IMG/VR virus record: IMGVR_UViG_3300028840_001461
Location: 1-47,308 of that record
Reading direction: 5' to 3' (one strand)
Origin: a virus
DNA: 47,308 nucleotides
The notes under the pieces are model-generated. The model was not told the DNA's origin, made no database searches, and saw nothing but the letters and a program-made list of their open reading frames with translations. Both the position numbers and the translations under genes were made by a program. Each line of letters opens with the position of its first letter. Position 1 is the stretch's first letter. Positions 13,376 through 23,069 of this stretch are shown in pieces.

Positions 13376-16091
13376 GCGGTCCAGGTCCTATGTAAAATGT
13401 GAATCGGTATGTTCTTAAGTCTTCATTGCCAGCATCCATAAAGGCGATATCAGAACCATGTAAAGCGGTTATAACAGGAGTTATCGTACCAGCAATGCTT
13501 ATGTCGCTGCCATTTTGAGCCCAATCAGTACCATCAAATCGATAGATTCTAAGGATGTCGGCAGTATCTTCAATAAAAGCCACATCTGTTCCGTTTAGAG
13601 CTGTAATGTCAGGATCTCCTATAGCTGCTGGAAAACTAAAGCTATTCCCAACTTGCGCCCAGTCTGTGCCGTCAAATCGGTAAGTTCTTAAGGTTGAGGC
13701 TAGAGTGTCAATAAACGCAATATCAGTACTGTTTAACGCTGCAAGTTTTGGGTTATTAATCCCTGAAATATTTAAGTCATTCCCGACCTGAGCCCAATCT
13801 GTGCCATCGAATCTGTAGGTTCTTAGATCCTCGTTCGCGTCATCGATAAAGGCTACATCAGTGCCGCTTAATGCCGCCAAAGTTGGATCTCCCATGCCGA
13901 CAATACTCAAAGCATTCCCAACCTGCGCCCAATCCGTGCCATCAAACCGGTAAGTTCTTAGATCTCCAATAGAGTCATCAACAAAAGCGATATCAGTGCC
14001 GTTTAATGCAGATAAATTTGCACCGCCACCCCCAATAATATTTAAGTCATTCCCGACCTGAGCCCAGTTAGTGCCGTCGAATCGGTAAGTTCTTAGGTCT
14101 GTGTTAGCGTTGTCAATATAAGCGATATCAGTGCTGTTTAGCGCTGCGATATCAAGCGCTATTAGCCCAGGAATATTCAGGTCATTCCCGACCTGTTCGG
14201 CTCTAATCCAGTTAACCAGATTGCTACCATTAACTTGTGCTTGGCCAAACCCGCTCGTGATTAAGTTAACATTACCATCAGTATGCTTGTTCTCTATATC
14301 AAGATCTGTATCAGAAGCAGAAGCGAACCCTATCACGCCAACTTCGGTATCGCCACTGTCGGTAAATGATATATCTCCAATTTGAGATGATCCTGTACTA
14401 TCTGAATCCTTGATGATTAATGATGGCGTTGAATTCGAAATAGTAGGATTGTCAGAAAATGACTTATTAGACAAAACCTGAGGATGACTGTTAAAAGTAA
14501 ATTCATCATTACCTGTGAGTAAAGGTAGATTTACATTCCGGTCGGCAGCCAGTTCACTTACAGTAAAAACATACTGATGGTCTAATGAAGTATCATTTAT
14601 TTGAGGAAGTGTTAATGTTTTCCCGGTTAACGTCTGAGGATGACTGTTAAAAGTAAACTCATCGTTACCTGTCAGTATGGGTAGATTTACGTTTCTATCT
14701 GCCACCAATTCACTGACAGTAAACACGTACTGGTGATCTAATGACGTGTCGTTTATCTGTGGCAACGTTAATGTCTTATTAGACAATACATCAGTCGTGC
14801 TCTTTCCTACTAATGTATCAGTCGCGTCCGGGATAGTTATTACCCTATTCGCCGTTTGCGAGCTGGTTACAGTAGTTTTTGTCCCTGCGGTTCCAGCAAC
14901 ATTGAAATCTATCTGAAGCGTAGGGTCCGCCGCGTCATCTATGCTAAAGGCATCGTCCTGAGCATTAATAGTATTCGTATCACCAATGGTTTTATTTGTG
15001 AGCGTATCGGTTGTTGTCTTTGTTACCAGCGTGTCGGTAACGTCAGGGATTGTCACAACCCTGTTTGCAGTCTGACTTGTAGTGATAGTTGTTTTGGTGC
15101 CTGTCGTACCAGCAACGTTAAAGTCTATTTGAAGCGTCGCATCAGCCGCGTCGTCGATAGTAAACGCATCATCTTGGGCGTTGATAGTATTAGAATCGCC
15201 GATAGTTTTATTTGTGAGCGTGTCTGTTGTGGCCTTTCCAACAAGCGTATCTGTCGCGTCTGGCAAAGTCAGCGTTCTATCTACCGTTTGACTTGATGAG
15301 ACTGTAGTCTTTGTCCCCGTTGAGCCAGCCACGTCAAAATCAATCTGCAATGTGGCATCGGCGGCGTCGTCAATTGTGAATGCGTCATCCTGGGCGTTTA
15401 TGGTGTTAGTATCACCGAGAGTCTTATTGCTCAATGTTTCAGTGGTATTTATATTTGACGGCTCAATAGACCCAGAAATACGCTCATCAGTAATAAGCGC
15501 CTCCGTAATTGTCGACGTTGATGTGGTTAACGCGATTTGTGAGGACGGCATTTTACCTACAGGGATGGCCGGTGCGACTGGTGTGGCAGACTCAGATCCT
15601 GTAACAATCGTATAAACGCCAGTCAGCTTATCGACCACAACTCGGTCAATACGCGGGTTAGATGTTGGTGCCGTGATCAATGTGGTGGTCTGATCCGCAA
15701 TACTAACAAGCGTTTCGCCAGTCATCACCTTCCCAGCATTAACAACTACGGCCATATTGGCAGGGCTATTCTCTATTGTCTCAAACTGATCCACATAAGC
15801 ATCAGAGGTTGCCCCGCCTTGAGACTCCACGTCATCGTCACTAATCGGGTCTGAGCCGTCTTCGTTGGTGTGGGTGACCGTCAACTTTCCGCTATACTTA
15901 ACGTCACCGTCTATAGCGCCATAGGCATTCAACTGGTAAGGATTCTGCTGGGCAACGCTAAGCAATTCATCAGAATATATATCGGCCAATTCCAGGGTTT
16001 TATTGTTATAGAAATAAACCCAGCCACTAGCCCTAGGGTTACCTGAAGAGTCTCTGAATACCGGCCTTACGTTCGTAGCATTGTTAGACAT
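13359..16091 (-). CDS. Tail fibre/spike protein with tandem repeats and a predicted beta-propeller
   Basis: 910 residues. The first ~85 (FRDSSGNPRASGWVYFYNN) resemble phage tail-fibre head-binding starts. Residues roughly 215-460 hold three ~77-residue repeats (NTINAQDDAF.IDDAAD...), then two ~52-residue repeats (TLPQINDTSLDHQYVFTVSE). Residues 630-910 hold six ~45-residue repeats (LxALxGTDIAFIDD...LRTYRFDGTDWAQVGN), like propeller blades. A host-surface binding role is the natural inference. Placed between the ejection proteins and TerL. Confidence 0.8.
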   Translation of the reverse strand: MSNNATNVRPVFRDSSGNPRASGWVYFYNNKTLELADIYSDELLSVAQQNPYQLNAYGAIDGDVKYSGKLTVTHTNEDGSDPISDDDVESQGGATSDAYVDQFETIENSPANMAVVVNAGKVMTGETLVSIADQTTTLITAPTSNPRIDRVVVDKLTGVYTIVTGSESATPVAPAIPVGKMPSSQIALTTSTSTITEALITDERISGSIEPSNINTTETLSNKTLGDTNTINAQDDAFTIDDAADATLQIDFDVAGSTGTKTTVSSSQTVDRTLTLPDATDTLVGKATTDTLTNKTIGDSNTINAQDDAFTIDDAADATLQIDFNVAGTTGTKTTITTSQTANRVVTIPDVTDTLVTKTTTDTLTNKTIGDTNTINAQDDAFSIDDAADPTLQIDFNVAGTAGTKTTVTSSQTANRVITIPDATDTLVGKSTTDVLSNKTLTLPQINDTSLDHQYVFTVSELVADRNVNLPILTGNDEFTFNSHPQTLTGKTLTLPQINDTSLDHQYVFTVSELAADRNVNLPLLTGNDEFTFNSHPQVLSNKSFSDNPTISNSTPSLIIKDSDSTGSSQIGDISFTDSGDTEVGVIGFASASDTDLDIENKHTDGNVNLITSGFGQAQVNGSNLVNWIRAEQVGNDLNIPGLIALDIAALNSTDIAYIDNANTDLRTYRFDGTNWAQVGNDLNIIGGGGANLSALNGTDIAFVDDSIGDLRTYRFDGTDWAQVGNALSIVGMGDPTLAALSGTDVAFIDDANEDLRTYRFDGTDWAQVGNDLNISGINNPKLAALNSTDIAFIDTLASTLRTYRFDGTDWAQVGNSFSFPAAIGDPDITALNGTDVAFIEDTADILRIYRFDGTDWAQNGSDISIAGTITPVITALHGSDIAFMDAGNEDLRTYRFTFYIGPGPHEPPG
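13395..14204 (-). repeat. Six tandem ~135-bp coding repeats (propeller-like blades)
   Basis: Each codes a ~45-residue unit ending TYRFDGTDWAQVGN. The first unit begins with only the last strand (EQVGNDLNI), and the final unit lacks that strand, so the two ends can complement each other. Confidence 0.8.
14450..15440 (-). repeat. Tandem coding repeats in the tail protein shaft
   Basis: Three ~230-bp repeats (NTINAQDDAF units) and two ~155-bp repeats (TLPQINDTSLDHQ units). Repeats are diverged at the DNA level but kept in protein, suggesting stepwise duplication of a fibre module. Confidence 0.75.
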
Positions 16092-16121
16092 ATCATTTCT
16101 CTTGGATGGTATATACTAAAG

Positions 16122-18188
16122 TCATGGACTTTCTTCTGCTTGTGCTTCTTGCTCTAGTGCCCGATTTGCTTCTGCCAGAAGGATCGGGATTGACCTCCTT
16201 AGGTCGGCTTCTAATGTGCTGCGTCTTGGTGATTGGCCTAAGCGTATCAGCATATTCCTAACTCCCGCAGACTCGTAAGCCCTAGCAGCAAGCCCTACAG
16301 TTGATGCTAGCGCTAAAGTTGCTATTGCTCTTACATCACCAACGGCAGCCCCACCTATTACAGCAGTGGTCGCCGGCAGCTGAAGCGCCTGACCAGTTGG
16401 AGTGATTACCGCTGCATCGCCTCCACGGGCCGTGGTTTCAAGTAGCCGCTTAAGTCCATTTAGCTCCGCTCTAGCCTCGCCTCTAAAAAAAGTCTGAAAA
16501 TTATTATCCAGCTTATCCAGTTCAGAAACGAATCGTTGCGGGCTTATTTCGCCTTTTTTTGTAGCATTGTCTATAGCTCTTCGGTACAAAGCCATACGCG
16601 CATTCTGCCTGCCTGATGTGTCAAGATTTTGAAAAAGAAGCCTGACTTCAGAAGGTGATGAGCTAAACAGCAGATTATTAACTAACTCGGGCTTCACATC
16701 ACCTTTATCAAGAACGGTTTTTAACCGTGACTTAGTAAGCTTCCGCGCCTCCCTAGCGTATATCCTATCAGCTGATTTGTACCTATCTAGTCCAGCGCCT
16801 CCTGCGCTGCTTCTAACGAAATCATCCAAATCTCTTGTTATACCATCAACAATACCGTCCATAATTGCTTTGTCAGATGATCGCAATTGAGACCTTCCTA
16901 CAGCATCTACCTGCTCGCTAATGGCTCTAGCATCACTCCTAAGAACCCTTAGTGATTCGAAGTTGCTCCCCTCACGCCATATGCCACCCTCAACTAACGT
17001 GCTTCTTAAATTATTTAATTCATCAATAAGCGCTTCATTTGGCAATTTGCCAGGTCTGGACAGACTAACAATCGCTCCATCTATTCTATCTAGCGTATTG
17101 ACTAACGGCACTGCCCCCCTTTCATTCATATCTGATATAACACGATTTAACCTATTGCCAGCAGCCCGTCTAACCCTATTTGTACTGGATTCTAGGCTAG
17201 TAAATATATCTCCTGCCTCAACCCTAGGAACAGCCTCGCTAAGTTGTTCAAGGGCCGTCGCTCTTTGCTCTTGCTGTGCTGAGCGACGGCCTCCAGTGCC
17301 AAGCGCTGGGATTCGCTCCGAAAATTGCTGAGACAGCCTGGAAAAAATAGATCTTGGCTGGAATATGTCAGATGTCAACACATCCACCCCTCTAGCCTCG
17401 CTAGCCCTAAGCACGTCTTCAATCTCACTCGCCCTTTGAGGAGTTATCTCTGGGGCTTCTCCTGGTCTAACCCTAACACCCAGAGCAGCTAGAACCCCTT
17501 CTGGCGCGGTCTCAGCCGCTGAAGCAGCTAAAGGACTCCCTGTCTCTTCAAATATTCTCTCTCCAAAAGTCTTGGACACGCCTTTTTCTTGTATTGATCT
17601 TATTGTTTCCGCAGCTTGCTTGACCCCTTGCCCAGAAACTAGCTCGGCCAGCCCGGCCAGCCCGGATATGGGGATATTAACTATATCGATCCCTTCTTGT
17701 ATTAGGTCGCCAATCTTCCCAAGCTCTTCTTTTCCAGCCTCTGTTTTAGGCTGAGCTGTTAACGCTTCCCTCGTTGCCTCTATTGTTTTCGTTGCTTCTT
17801 CAGCGCCGACAAATGGTGCAGTTGCAGCCCCGGCAAGCCCAGCTACTGGCTCAGCTACAGCACCCGTTGCTAGCGCTGTTCCTGTCTCTACAGTCTCTTG
17901 GGGTATCGCCCCAAATACAGGCCCTCTTGCTACGCGCTGCACCGCTGGAGTTTGAAGGAATTGGCCAAATTGCTCAATGATGCCAGGCTCTCCACCGTCA
18001 CCTGTTGCGGGTTGGGCCTCTGGTGCCTGCGGAGCAATGGCTGGCGTGGGCTGGGCAGGGGTAGGTTGCTGCATGAATTGTTGCTTATTCTGAGAAACAA
18101 ACTCCATCACCTGCGCCTGAGTAGTTCCCTCTGGCACTTCAAATCGTGCAATCCGTCCGTCTTCAAGCTGGATTTTTGCTATTGGCAT
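16122..18188 (-). CDS. Large internal virion/DNA-ejection protein
   Basis: 688 residues. Starts MPIAKIQLEDGRIARFEVPEG, a widespread N-terminus of phage structural proteins, then a Pro/Gln/Ala-rich linker (about 40-65) and long alpha-helical regions rich in Ala, Glu and Arg. Hydrophobic Ala/Gly stretches near residues 100-130 and 600-640 could insert in membrane. The place, one of three adjacent long helical genes after the gp10-like gene, matches P22-type ejection proteins. Role by position and composition. Confidence 0.65.
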   Translation of the reverse strand: MPIAKIQLEDGRIARFEVPEGTTQAQVMEFVSQNKQQFMQQPTPAQPTPAIAPQAPEAQPATGDGGEPGIIEQFGQFLQTPAVQRVARGPVFGAIPQETVETGTALATGAVAEPVAGLAGAATAPFVGAEEATKTIEATREALTAQPKTEAGKEELGKIGDLIQEGIDIVNIPISGLAGLAELVSGQGVKQAAETIRSIQEKGVSKTFGERIFEETGSPLAASAAETAPEGVLAALGVRVRPGEAPEITPQRASEIEDVLRASEARGVDVLTSDIFQPRSIFSRLSQQFSERIPALGTGGRRSAQQEQRATALEQLSEAVPRVEAGDIFTSLESSTNRVRRAAGNRLNRVISDMNERGAVPLVNTLDRIDGAIVSLSRPGKLPNEALIDELNNLRSTLVEGGIWREGSNFESLRVLRSDARAISEQVDAVGRSQLRSSDKAIMDGIVDGITRDLDDFVRSSAGGAGLDRYKSADRIYAREARKLTKSRLKTVLDKGDVKPELVNNLLFSSSPSEVRLLFQNLDTSGRQNARMALYRRAIDNATKKGEISPQRFVSELDKLDNNFQTFFRGEARAELNGLKRLLETTARGGDAAVITPTGQALQLPATTAVIGGAAVGDVRAIATLALASTVGLAARAYESAGVRNMLIRLGQSPRRSTLEADLRRSIPILLAEANRALEQEAQAEESP

Positions 18189-19453
18189 TATTCAAACCCC
18201 AGGAATTTTATACCGCCCGCCTGCAGCCCGGCACCTGCTGTTGGTGCAGGAGCTGGTGCGGCTTGTGGTGGTGCCGCAGCTGGAGCTTGACGGGCTGCGG
18301 GAGGTTTCTTCTCTGGTTCTGGCGCAAGACTAAATTCGAGAGCCTCCCTTATATCGTTAGCTGTATCTGTATCTCCACGCTTCTCAGCTGTTCGTATCCC
18401 TCTATTTGCGGACCTTAATGCTATCTTTTTGGCCTGTTCTAGAATCCGTCTGTTTCCTGCAATGGACTTCCCTAATCCAGCCTCAAGCCTTGCCAATCTA
18501 TCACCCTCCGCCTCAGTAAATGCAGAGCCAAAGGTTGCTTTCAATTGAGACAGTACTGATACGCCAAGGTTGTATGATAGTTCGGCCTCATCGGCAGACT
18601 CCATCCCTAGATATTGCTTTGCTTTAATTTGCGCCGCATCAAAGCCACCAGTTTCAACCATATCAAGTAGATCTAGACTTCTTTGAATGACGGCATGTGA
18701 ATCAGCCGCCTCAATACCTCTATCCATAGAGAGCTGAGCTCTTTCCTCCTCATTCCTGCCTTTCGTTTCCTGAATTTTTTTTAACCCAGCAGCAAGAATA
18801 TCAGCGGCTCGTTTTTCCTCTGGAGTTTCTGTAGACATCTCGTAACCTGGAGGTATATCAAAAGACGCTAGCTTTGCCTGGCCCGTTGCCGGATCAACTG
18901 TTGGAGATGCTAAAACTTTCTCGCCGGTTTCTACATTTTTTATAGTGATTGGCTGGAAGCTTTTTACCCCAGCCTTCTCCCCTGGTCTCGGCGCATAAGC
19001 CTTCTTAAGCTGATCAAATCGCTCCTGAGTTAAAGTCGTAGTCTTTATCCCCTCAAACAGTTCTGGGTTTTGCTGAATCACGCTGTCAAGGTGGGCCTGC
19101 GCTTGTTCCAACGTTTCCATTTTAGAAGCTTCTTTTAGCGTGCTATCAAAAAGCTCTTTATTTTCACTATAAATCTGACGCATCCTGTCTGATTCTGAGC
19201 GCGCCATTTCCTCTTCCGTTTGAGCCGCCTTAAGCTTCGCCTGCTCTCTCTGGGACTTCTGAGCCTCAAGTTGAGCCGCTGCTTGTGGGTCTATACCATA
19301 GAGCTGCTCCATGGCTCCAGGTTGCCCCATGTAAGCGCTTTGGATTAGTTTGTTTTTCTCAGCTTCTTGCCGCTGAAGCCCCTGCGCCTCAAGGCCACGA
19401 CCAATAGCTGCGCCAGCCTTTGCTAAAAATGGAGTATATAGTTGTTGTGGCAT
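18188..19453 (-). CDS. Putative ejection/internal virion protein
   Basis: 421 residues, helical and Glu/Lys/Ala rich with many predicted coiled-coil segments (EAEKNKLIQ, QREQAKLKAAQTEEEMARSE, QRFDQLKK...) and a Pro/Ala-rich C-terminal tail. The stop and the next start share a base with gene 16122-18188. No enzymatic motif. Placement in a trio of large proteins before the tail protein suggests DNA injection. Confidence 0.6.
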   Translation of the reverse strand: MPQQLYTPFLAKAGAAIGRGLEAQGLQRQEAEKNKLIQSAYMGQPGAMEQLYGIDPQAAAQLEAQKSQREQAKLKAAQTEEEMARSESDRMRQIYSENKELFDSTLKEASKMETLEQAQAHLDSVIQQNPELFEGIKTTTLTQERFDQLKKAYAPRPGEKAGVKSFQPITIKNVETGEKVLASPTVDPATGQAKLASFDIPPGYEMSTETPEEKRAADILAAGLKKIQETKGRNEEERAQLSMDRGIEAADSHAVIQRSLDLLDMVETGGFDAAQIKAKQYLGMESADEAELSYNLGVSVLSQLKATFGSAFTEAEGDRLARLEAGLGKSIAGNRRILEQAKKIALRSANRGIRTAEKRGDTDTANDIREALEFSLAPEPEKKPPAARQAPAAAPPQAAPAPAPTAGAGLQAGGIKFLGFE

Positions 19454-19495
19454 TATATTATCTCACTTATACCTGTGCTTATATAGAAGATGATT

Positions 19496-20929
19496 TTACC
19501 CACCACCTGCCAAATAGCCCCCGTACATTTGCGCACCCATCCCAAATACATCGCCCATGAAAGCCTGCTGAGCACCGGCTCCAGCCATTCTCATCTGAGC
19601 AGCCTGTTGAGCCGCACTTGTTAGTCCGCCACCTACTTGCGGAATAGCGCCACCTCCTGTCAGGGCCCCCATTGTAAGCTGCCCTGTTCCTGGAAGCTGC
19701 CCAGCAACCAGTGTTCCCGTAGGCGCGGACCCAGCTCCTGGGGTCGTGTAAATTGGAGTACCACCCGGGCCCCCTAAATACGGAGAGCCACCAACGATAG
19801 GCTGACCTGCTCCAGGCGCACCCATTGTAAGTGCACCACCTCCAGGCACCCCGCCAACTCCAGGCTGACCAGCGTATAACTGTCCCATTCCTGGTAATTG
19901 ACCGGAAATCATAGGCTGACCCATTCCCATGCTAGCTAATGCGGTCGCTGTTTGAGGTGAGGCCATAGCCCCAAGCATATTCATGTAGTTCTGGTAGTAC
20001 TGAGATTGAACATCAGAGCCAGCCTTGGCGGCTTCCTCCATCCTCCTTCCAGAATAAGCGGTACCCATTGTGGCGGCTTCTTGCTCAACCTGTTTTTGGC
20101 GCTCTTCCAAAGCCGCTTGATACCCAGGCATCTGCTTATAAGCTTCACCAGCCTCGCCAGGGGCTAACCCGAGTTCAACGGCCATCTGTTGCCGCGCTTG
20201 CTGCTCAGATGTTACAAAAGGCTGTAAAGCTTGCTGTGCCGCTTCTAGCTGGCCTTTCTGTTGAAGTACTTGAGCCTCATACCTGCGTTGCTCTTCGCCT
20301 GTGAGTTGCTGCCAGCGGGATTTCTCTTCTTGAGACAGGAGATCGTAGCGGCGTTTTTCTTCCGTGGTGATTGCTTCCGAAAATCCTACTCCACGGGCAT
20401 ACCTTAACTTCTCTTCTGTGGTGTACGCATCATAACGCTGACGCTCTTCTGCTGTAAGCTCGTCAACTCTCGCAACTTGGTCTGCATAACGAAGTTTTTC
20501 TTCCTCTGTCATGCCTTCAATACGAACACGCTCAGCTTCGTATCGTTGCTGCTCTTGAGTTACAGCGGACTCATATCTCGCTTTCTCTTCTGCTGTTAAT
20601 GATTCGTAATATGCTTGCCTGTCGTCATAGCGCACTTTTTCGAGATCCGTCATGGCCTCATAGCGCTGCTGTTCCAGTGCTTTTAAATCGTTGTAACGCT
20701 GTTGTTCTGTCGATGTTAGCGCTTGATATCTGCTGGCCTCCTCTAGACGACCGATCTCCCAGCGACGAGATTCTTCCTCCATTCGCTCTCGCTCGAATTG
20801 AAGCTGCGCTGCGGATGCTCGCTCCACAGAGGCTGCGCCCTGAGCTGCAGATTCCTCTGCAGCTGTGATGCCCATGAGATCTTTTGCTAAACCAACACCA
20901 GAAATATCTTCTATTATGTCACCGCACAT
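19496..20929 (-). CDS. Ejection/internal virion protein with RY-type coiled-coil repeats
   Basis: 477 residues. Residues ~40-225 consist of short repeats of the kind LTxEExxRYxx (EEKARYESAVTQEQQRYEAE, TEEEKLRYADQVARVDELTA and others), a regular amphipathic coiled coil. The C-terminal 200 residues are Gly/Pro/Ala/Met rich and low complexity (GMGQLYAGQPGVGGVPGGG). Position matches P22 gp7/gp16/gp20-type ejection proteins. Confidence 0.65.
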   Translation of the reverse strand: MCGDIIEDISGVGLAKDLMGITAAEESAAQGAASVERASAAQLQFERERMEEESRRWEIGRLEEASRYQALTSTEQQRYNDLKALEQQRYEAMTDLEKVRYDDRQAYYESLTAEEKARYESAVTQEQQRYEAERVRIEGMTEEEKLRYADQVARVDELTAEERQRYDAYTTEEKLRYARGVGFSEAITTEEKRRYDLLSQEEKSRWQQLTGEEQRRYEAQVLQQKGQLEAAQQALQPFVTSEQQARQQMAVELGLAPGEAGEAYKQMPGYQAALEERQKQVEQEAATMGTAYSGRRMEEAAKAGSDVQSQYYQNYMNMLGAMASPQTATALASMGMGQPMISGQLPGMGQLYAGQPGVGGVPGGGALTMGAPGAGQPIVGGSPYLGGPGGTPIYTTPGAGSAPTGTLVAGQLPGTGQLTMGALTGGGAIPQVGGGLTSAAQQAAQMRMAGAGAQQAFMGDVFGMGAQMYGGYLAGGG

Positions 20930-21371
20930 AATTAAACCTATAAGATTCGCCGACTTTTATCATGTCGTGTGATTCAGAAATTTTAGCAATTGCATCAACA
21001 GGCAGCCCTGTTGATGTTGATAGTTGAATGTCGTTAGCCCCCTCGTCCTTTGCCAATTGGATATACTTGTTTGCCAAAAGGCTTCCTATCCCTTTTCTAC
21101 GAAAGTCTGGGTGCACGTAGAAAATACGATCAGCGGCAGCACGGCAATCAGAAAAATACATTTCGCCTATTACAGCCATAAAGATTCCAGCTATTCCATC
21201 ACCTTCTTCAGCTACTAAAGTGATCTTGCTTGAGTCCAGTATCATTGATTTTGCGAATGATTTTAACTTTTCTGGATTTATATCAAACACGCGATATCTA
21301 GACTCGCCATGCATTAGCACTAGCAAACTGTATATCTCGTCAAAATCAGACATTGCTGCTTCTCTAATCAT
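20919..21371 (-). CDS. GNAT-family acetyltransferase
   Basis: 150 residues. FYVHPDFRRKGIGSLLANKYI is the acetyl-CoA binding motif A (Q/RxxGxG/A) of GNAT enzymes, preceded by the strand DGIAGIFMAVIGE. Single-domain GNATs are common next to head-tail genes in phages, but the substrate is unknown; it might modify a virion or host protein. Overlaps its neighbours by 8-11 bases, so it is part of the morphogenesis operon. Confidence 0.82.
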   Translation of the reverse strand: MIREAAMSDFDEIYSLLVLMHGESRYRVFDINPEKLKSFAKSMILDSSKITLVAEEGDGIAGIFMAVIGEMYFSDCRAAADRIFYVHPDFRRKGIGSLLANKYIQLAKDEGANDIQLSTSTGLPVDAIAKISESHDMIKVGESYRFNYVR

Positions 21372-21651
21372 CTAATTTCCCCGCTGCTCTAAGGCTTGCC
21401 AACAAGGCGTTAACCTGTGTAATAGCGTTGTTCAAGTCTGTCACCAATGTGTTTACATCTGCTTTAGTCTCGTTGGCCAGAATTATCACAGACGCCAAGT
21501 CTGTAGCGTTAGCGCTATCGACAGACACGGTAGAGGCAGCAGCATCAGAGACAGCATCACCTACCTTCGAAATCTCGTATAGAAAATCCTCAAAGTAAGG
21601 AGTAGCGCACCCGTTCTTATCAACGATAATTATGTTGCTTTCAAGGCTCAT
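21364..21651 (-). CDS. Small structural protein of unknown role
   Basis: 95 residues, helical after residue 25 (VGDAVSDAAASTVSVDSAN, NALLASLRAAGKL), with a pattern like trimeric coiled-coil phage components. It overlaps both neighbours by a few bases within the gp10-like to GNAT segment. No family recognised. Confidence 0.62.
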   Translation of the reverse strand: MSLESNIIIVDKNGCATPYFEDFLYEISKVGDAVSDAAASTVSVDSANATDLASVIILANETKADVNTLVTDLNNAITQVNALLASLRAAGKLDD

Positions 21652-23069
21652 ATGCTCACCTCTGGATAAAATCGTGCACCGTAGAATTGAACGTCAACCG
21701 GATCAGTCACCTCTAAACGTATGCCAAAATCTTTATTCCTCACCACCCTTCCAAATCTTCTTAATGGAACACGGGTTCTATGATTGCCGTATTTCCCTAA
21801 TGAGATATTGCTTTTCTTGGTCCAGGTGTTCCCTCCATCCTTGGTGAAGTAGACAATCATCTTAGGATCGGCACTCGGGTCATCTGTCTTGGCAACCTCC
21901 ATGTCTATCTCGATTAGAGGGATAGTCATATTCTTGTCAGTAGAAATAAACTCAGATACTAGTTTAGTTCTCAGTATTTCGTTATCCTCAGTTCTGTTTG
22001 ATGGGTCCAGAGTCCATAGTTTACCCTCTATGATATCACCGCAGATAATAGCGTTATCATATTGAACAGCAGAGTTAACCCTCCAGTAGCCGAAGCCTTC
22101 AGATTCCCTAGTATGGGTTAAACCTGTATTGACATCGAAGCCCCACGTCCACCCCTCAGAAGGGAAAGTGAGGTAATAGGTAGAATGCACCGGGCCATCA
22201 ACAAAGAAGCCTACAGCGTCCTCTAGCTGGGTAAAGCCAGGGTAATCAGCGGACCCGTTGCCTTTCACTTTAAGCGTGAAATCCAGATCTGAGATATTCA
22301 CAAGCTCGGTGCCTTGCATCATTCTCACTGTCCGGTCATCAGCTAGGAATGCAAAATAATCGTTTACATCAGCAAGAGAATCGACTGACAGTATGCCCCA
22401 CTCTTTTGAGCCGCCATTTACCCGCCTAACTGGGAGGGTGGCGTCCACAATAGACTGCCAGTATTCTGTCGTTTTCCCGCCCAATATAAACAGCGCCGAT
22501 TTCTTGGCTATAATGGCCTTAACCTCATCCGGGGCCTCTTCAGCTGAGGCAAACGTCAGCGGATTATAAGCAGTCGCATCGGATACGTCAGAGCCGAAAA
22601 ACTCATTGGTGCCATCTCTAACCAGCCAGTGCCGTTCATTCAAAACCGTAACCGACGAGCTTGGGAAGAAGTCAGGATCAGATATTAAGACTAGGCCTAG
22701 GGCAACACTGTACACATAACCCACGCCTGAGCCGTTAAGGATGAGTATCTCAGAATCACCAGGGATGGCATTAGGTACAAGCTTGGCGCGACCTGAACCG
22801 TTCACGGCACCGATGTTTGTTACAGCGCCAGCTGAATCAACACGGTAGAACCTGGAGCCTGCCACCAAGTAAATAAACCCATTATTAACCAGCAAATTAG
22901 ACCTAACAGGGGCCTCCATGCCGGTAGCGAATAGGGTTAGACCTTCCGCTTTTTTAACCGAGGCATACGTCCCGTCTCGGTTAACCTCAGGAATTAGATT
23001 CACTAAGCGCCCTCGACTCTTTTTAGAGCCGTAGTCTTTCTCGCGCATCAGCAACGGAAACTCAGCCAT
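21648..23069 (-). CDS. gp10-like packaged DNA stabilisation (head-tail) protein
   Basis: 473 residues, beta rich, starting PLLMREKDYGSKKSRGRLVNLIPE and with repeated strand-turn patterns (YRVDSAGAVTNIGAVNGSG, FALGG..TEYWQ, DRTVRMMQGTELV, HRTRVPLRRFGRVVRN). These match the beta-propeller-like P22 gp10 family of plug or stabilisation proteins in podoviruses. Located directly downstream of the gp4-like gene, as in P22-type genomes. Confidence 0.72.
   Translation of the reverse strand: MAEFPLLMREKDYGSKKSRGRLVNLIPEVNRDGTYASVKKAEGLTLFATGMEAPVRSNLLVNNGFIYLVAGSRFYRVDSAGAVTNIGAVNGSGRAKLVPNAIPGDSEILILNGSGVGYVYSVALGLVLISDPDFFPSSSVTVLNERHWLVRDGTNEFFGSDVSDATAYNPLTFASAEEAPDEVKAIIAKKSALFILGGKTTEYWQSIVDATLPVRRVNGGSKEWGILSVDSLADVNDYFAFLADDRTVRMMQGTELVNISDLDFTLKVKGNGSADYPGFTQLEDAVGFFVDGPVHSTYYLTFPSEGWTWGFDVNTGLTHTRESEGFGYWRVNSAVQYDNAIICGDIIEGKLWTLDPSNRTEDNEILRTKLVSEFISTDKNMTIPLIEIDMEVAKTDDPSADPKMIVYFTKDGGNTWTKKSNISLGKYGNHRTRVPLRRFGRVVRNKDFGIRLEVTDPVDVQFYGARFYPEVSI

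Noticed and set aside
13395-14204. Regular repeats as a CRISPR array
   Set aside because: The ~135-bp period lies inside an open reading frame and varies in a protein-conserving way.
14856-15296. 146-codon plus-strand open frame
   Set aside because: It is the antisense shadow of the repetitive tail protein gene.
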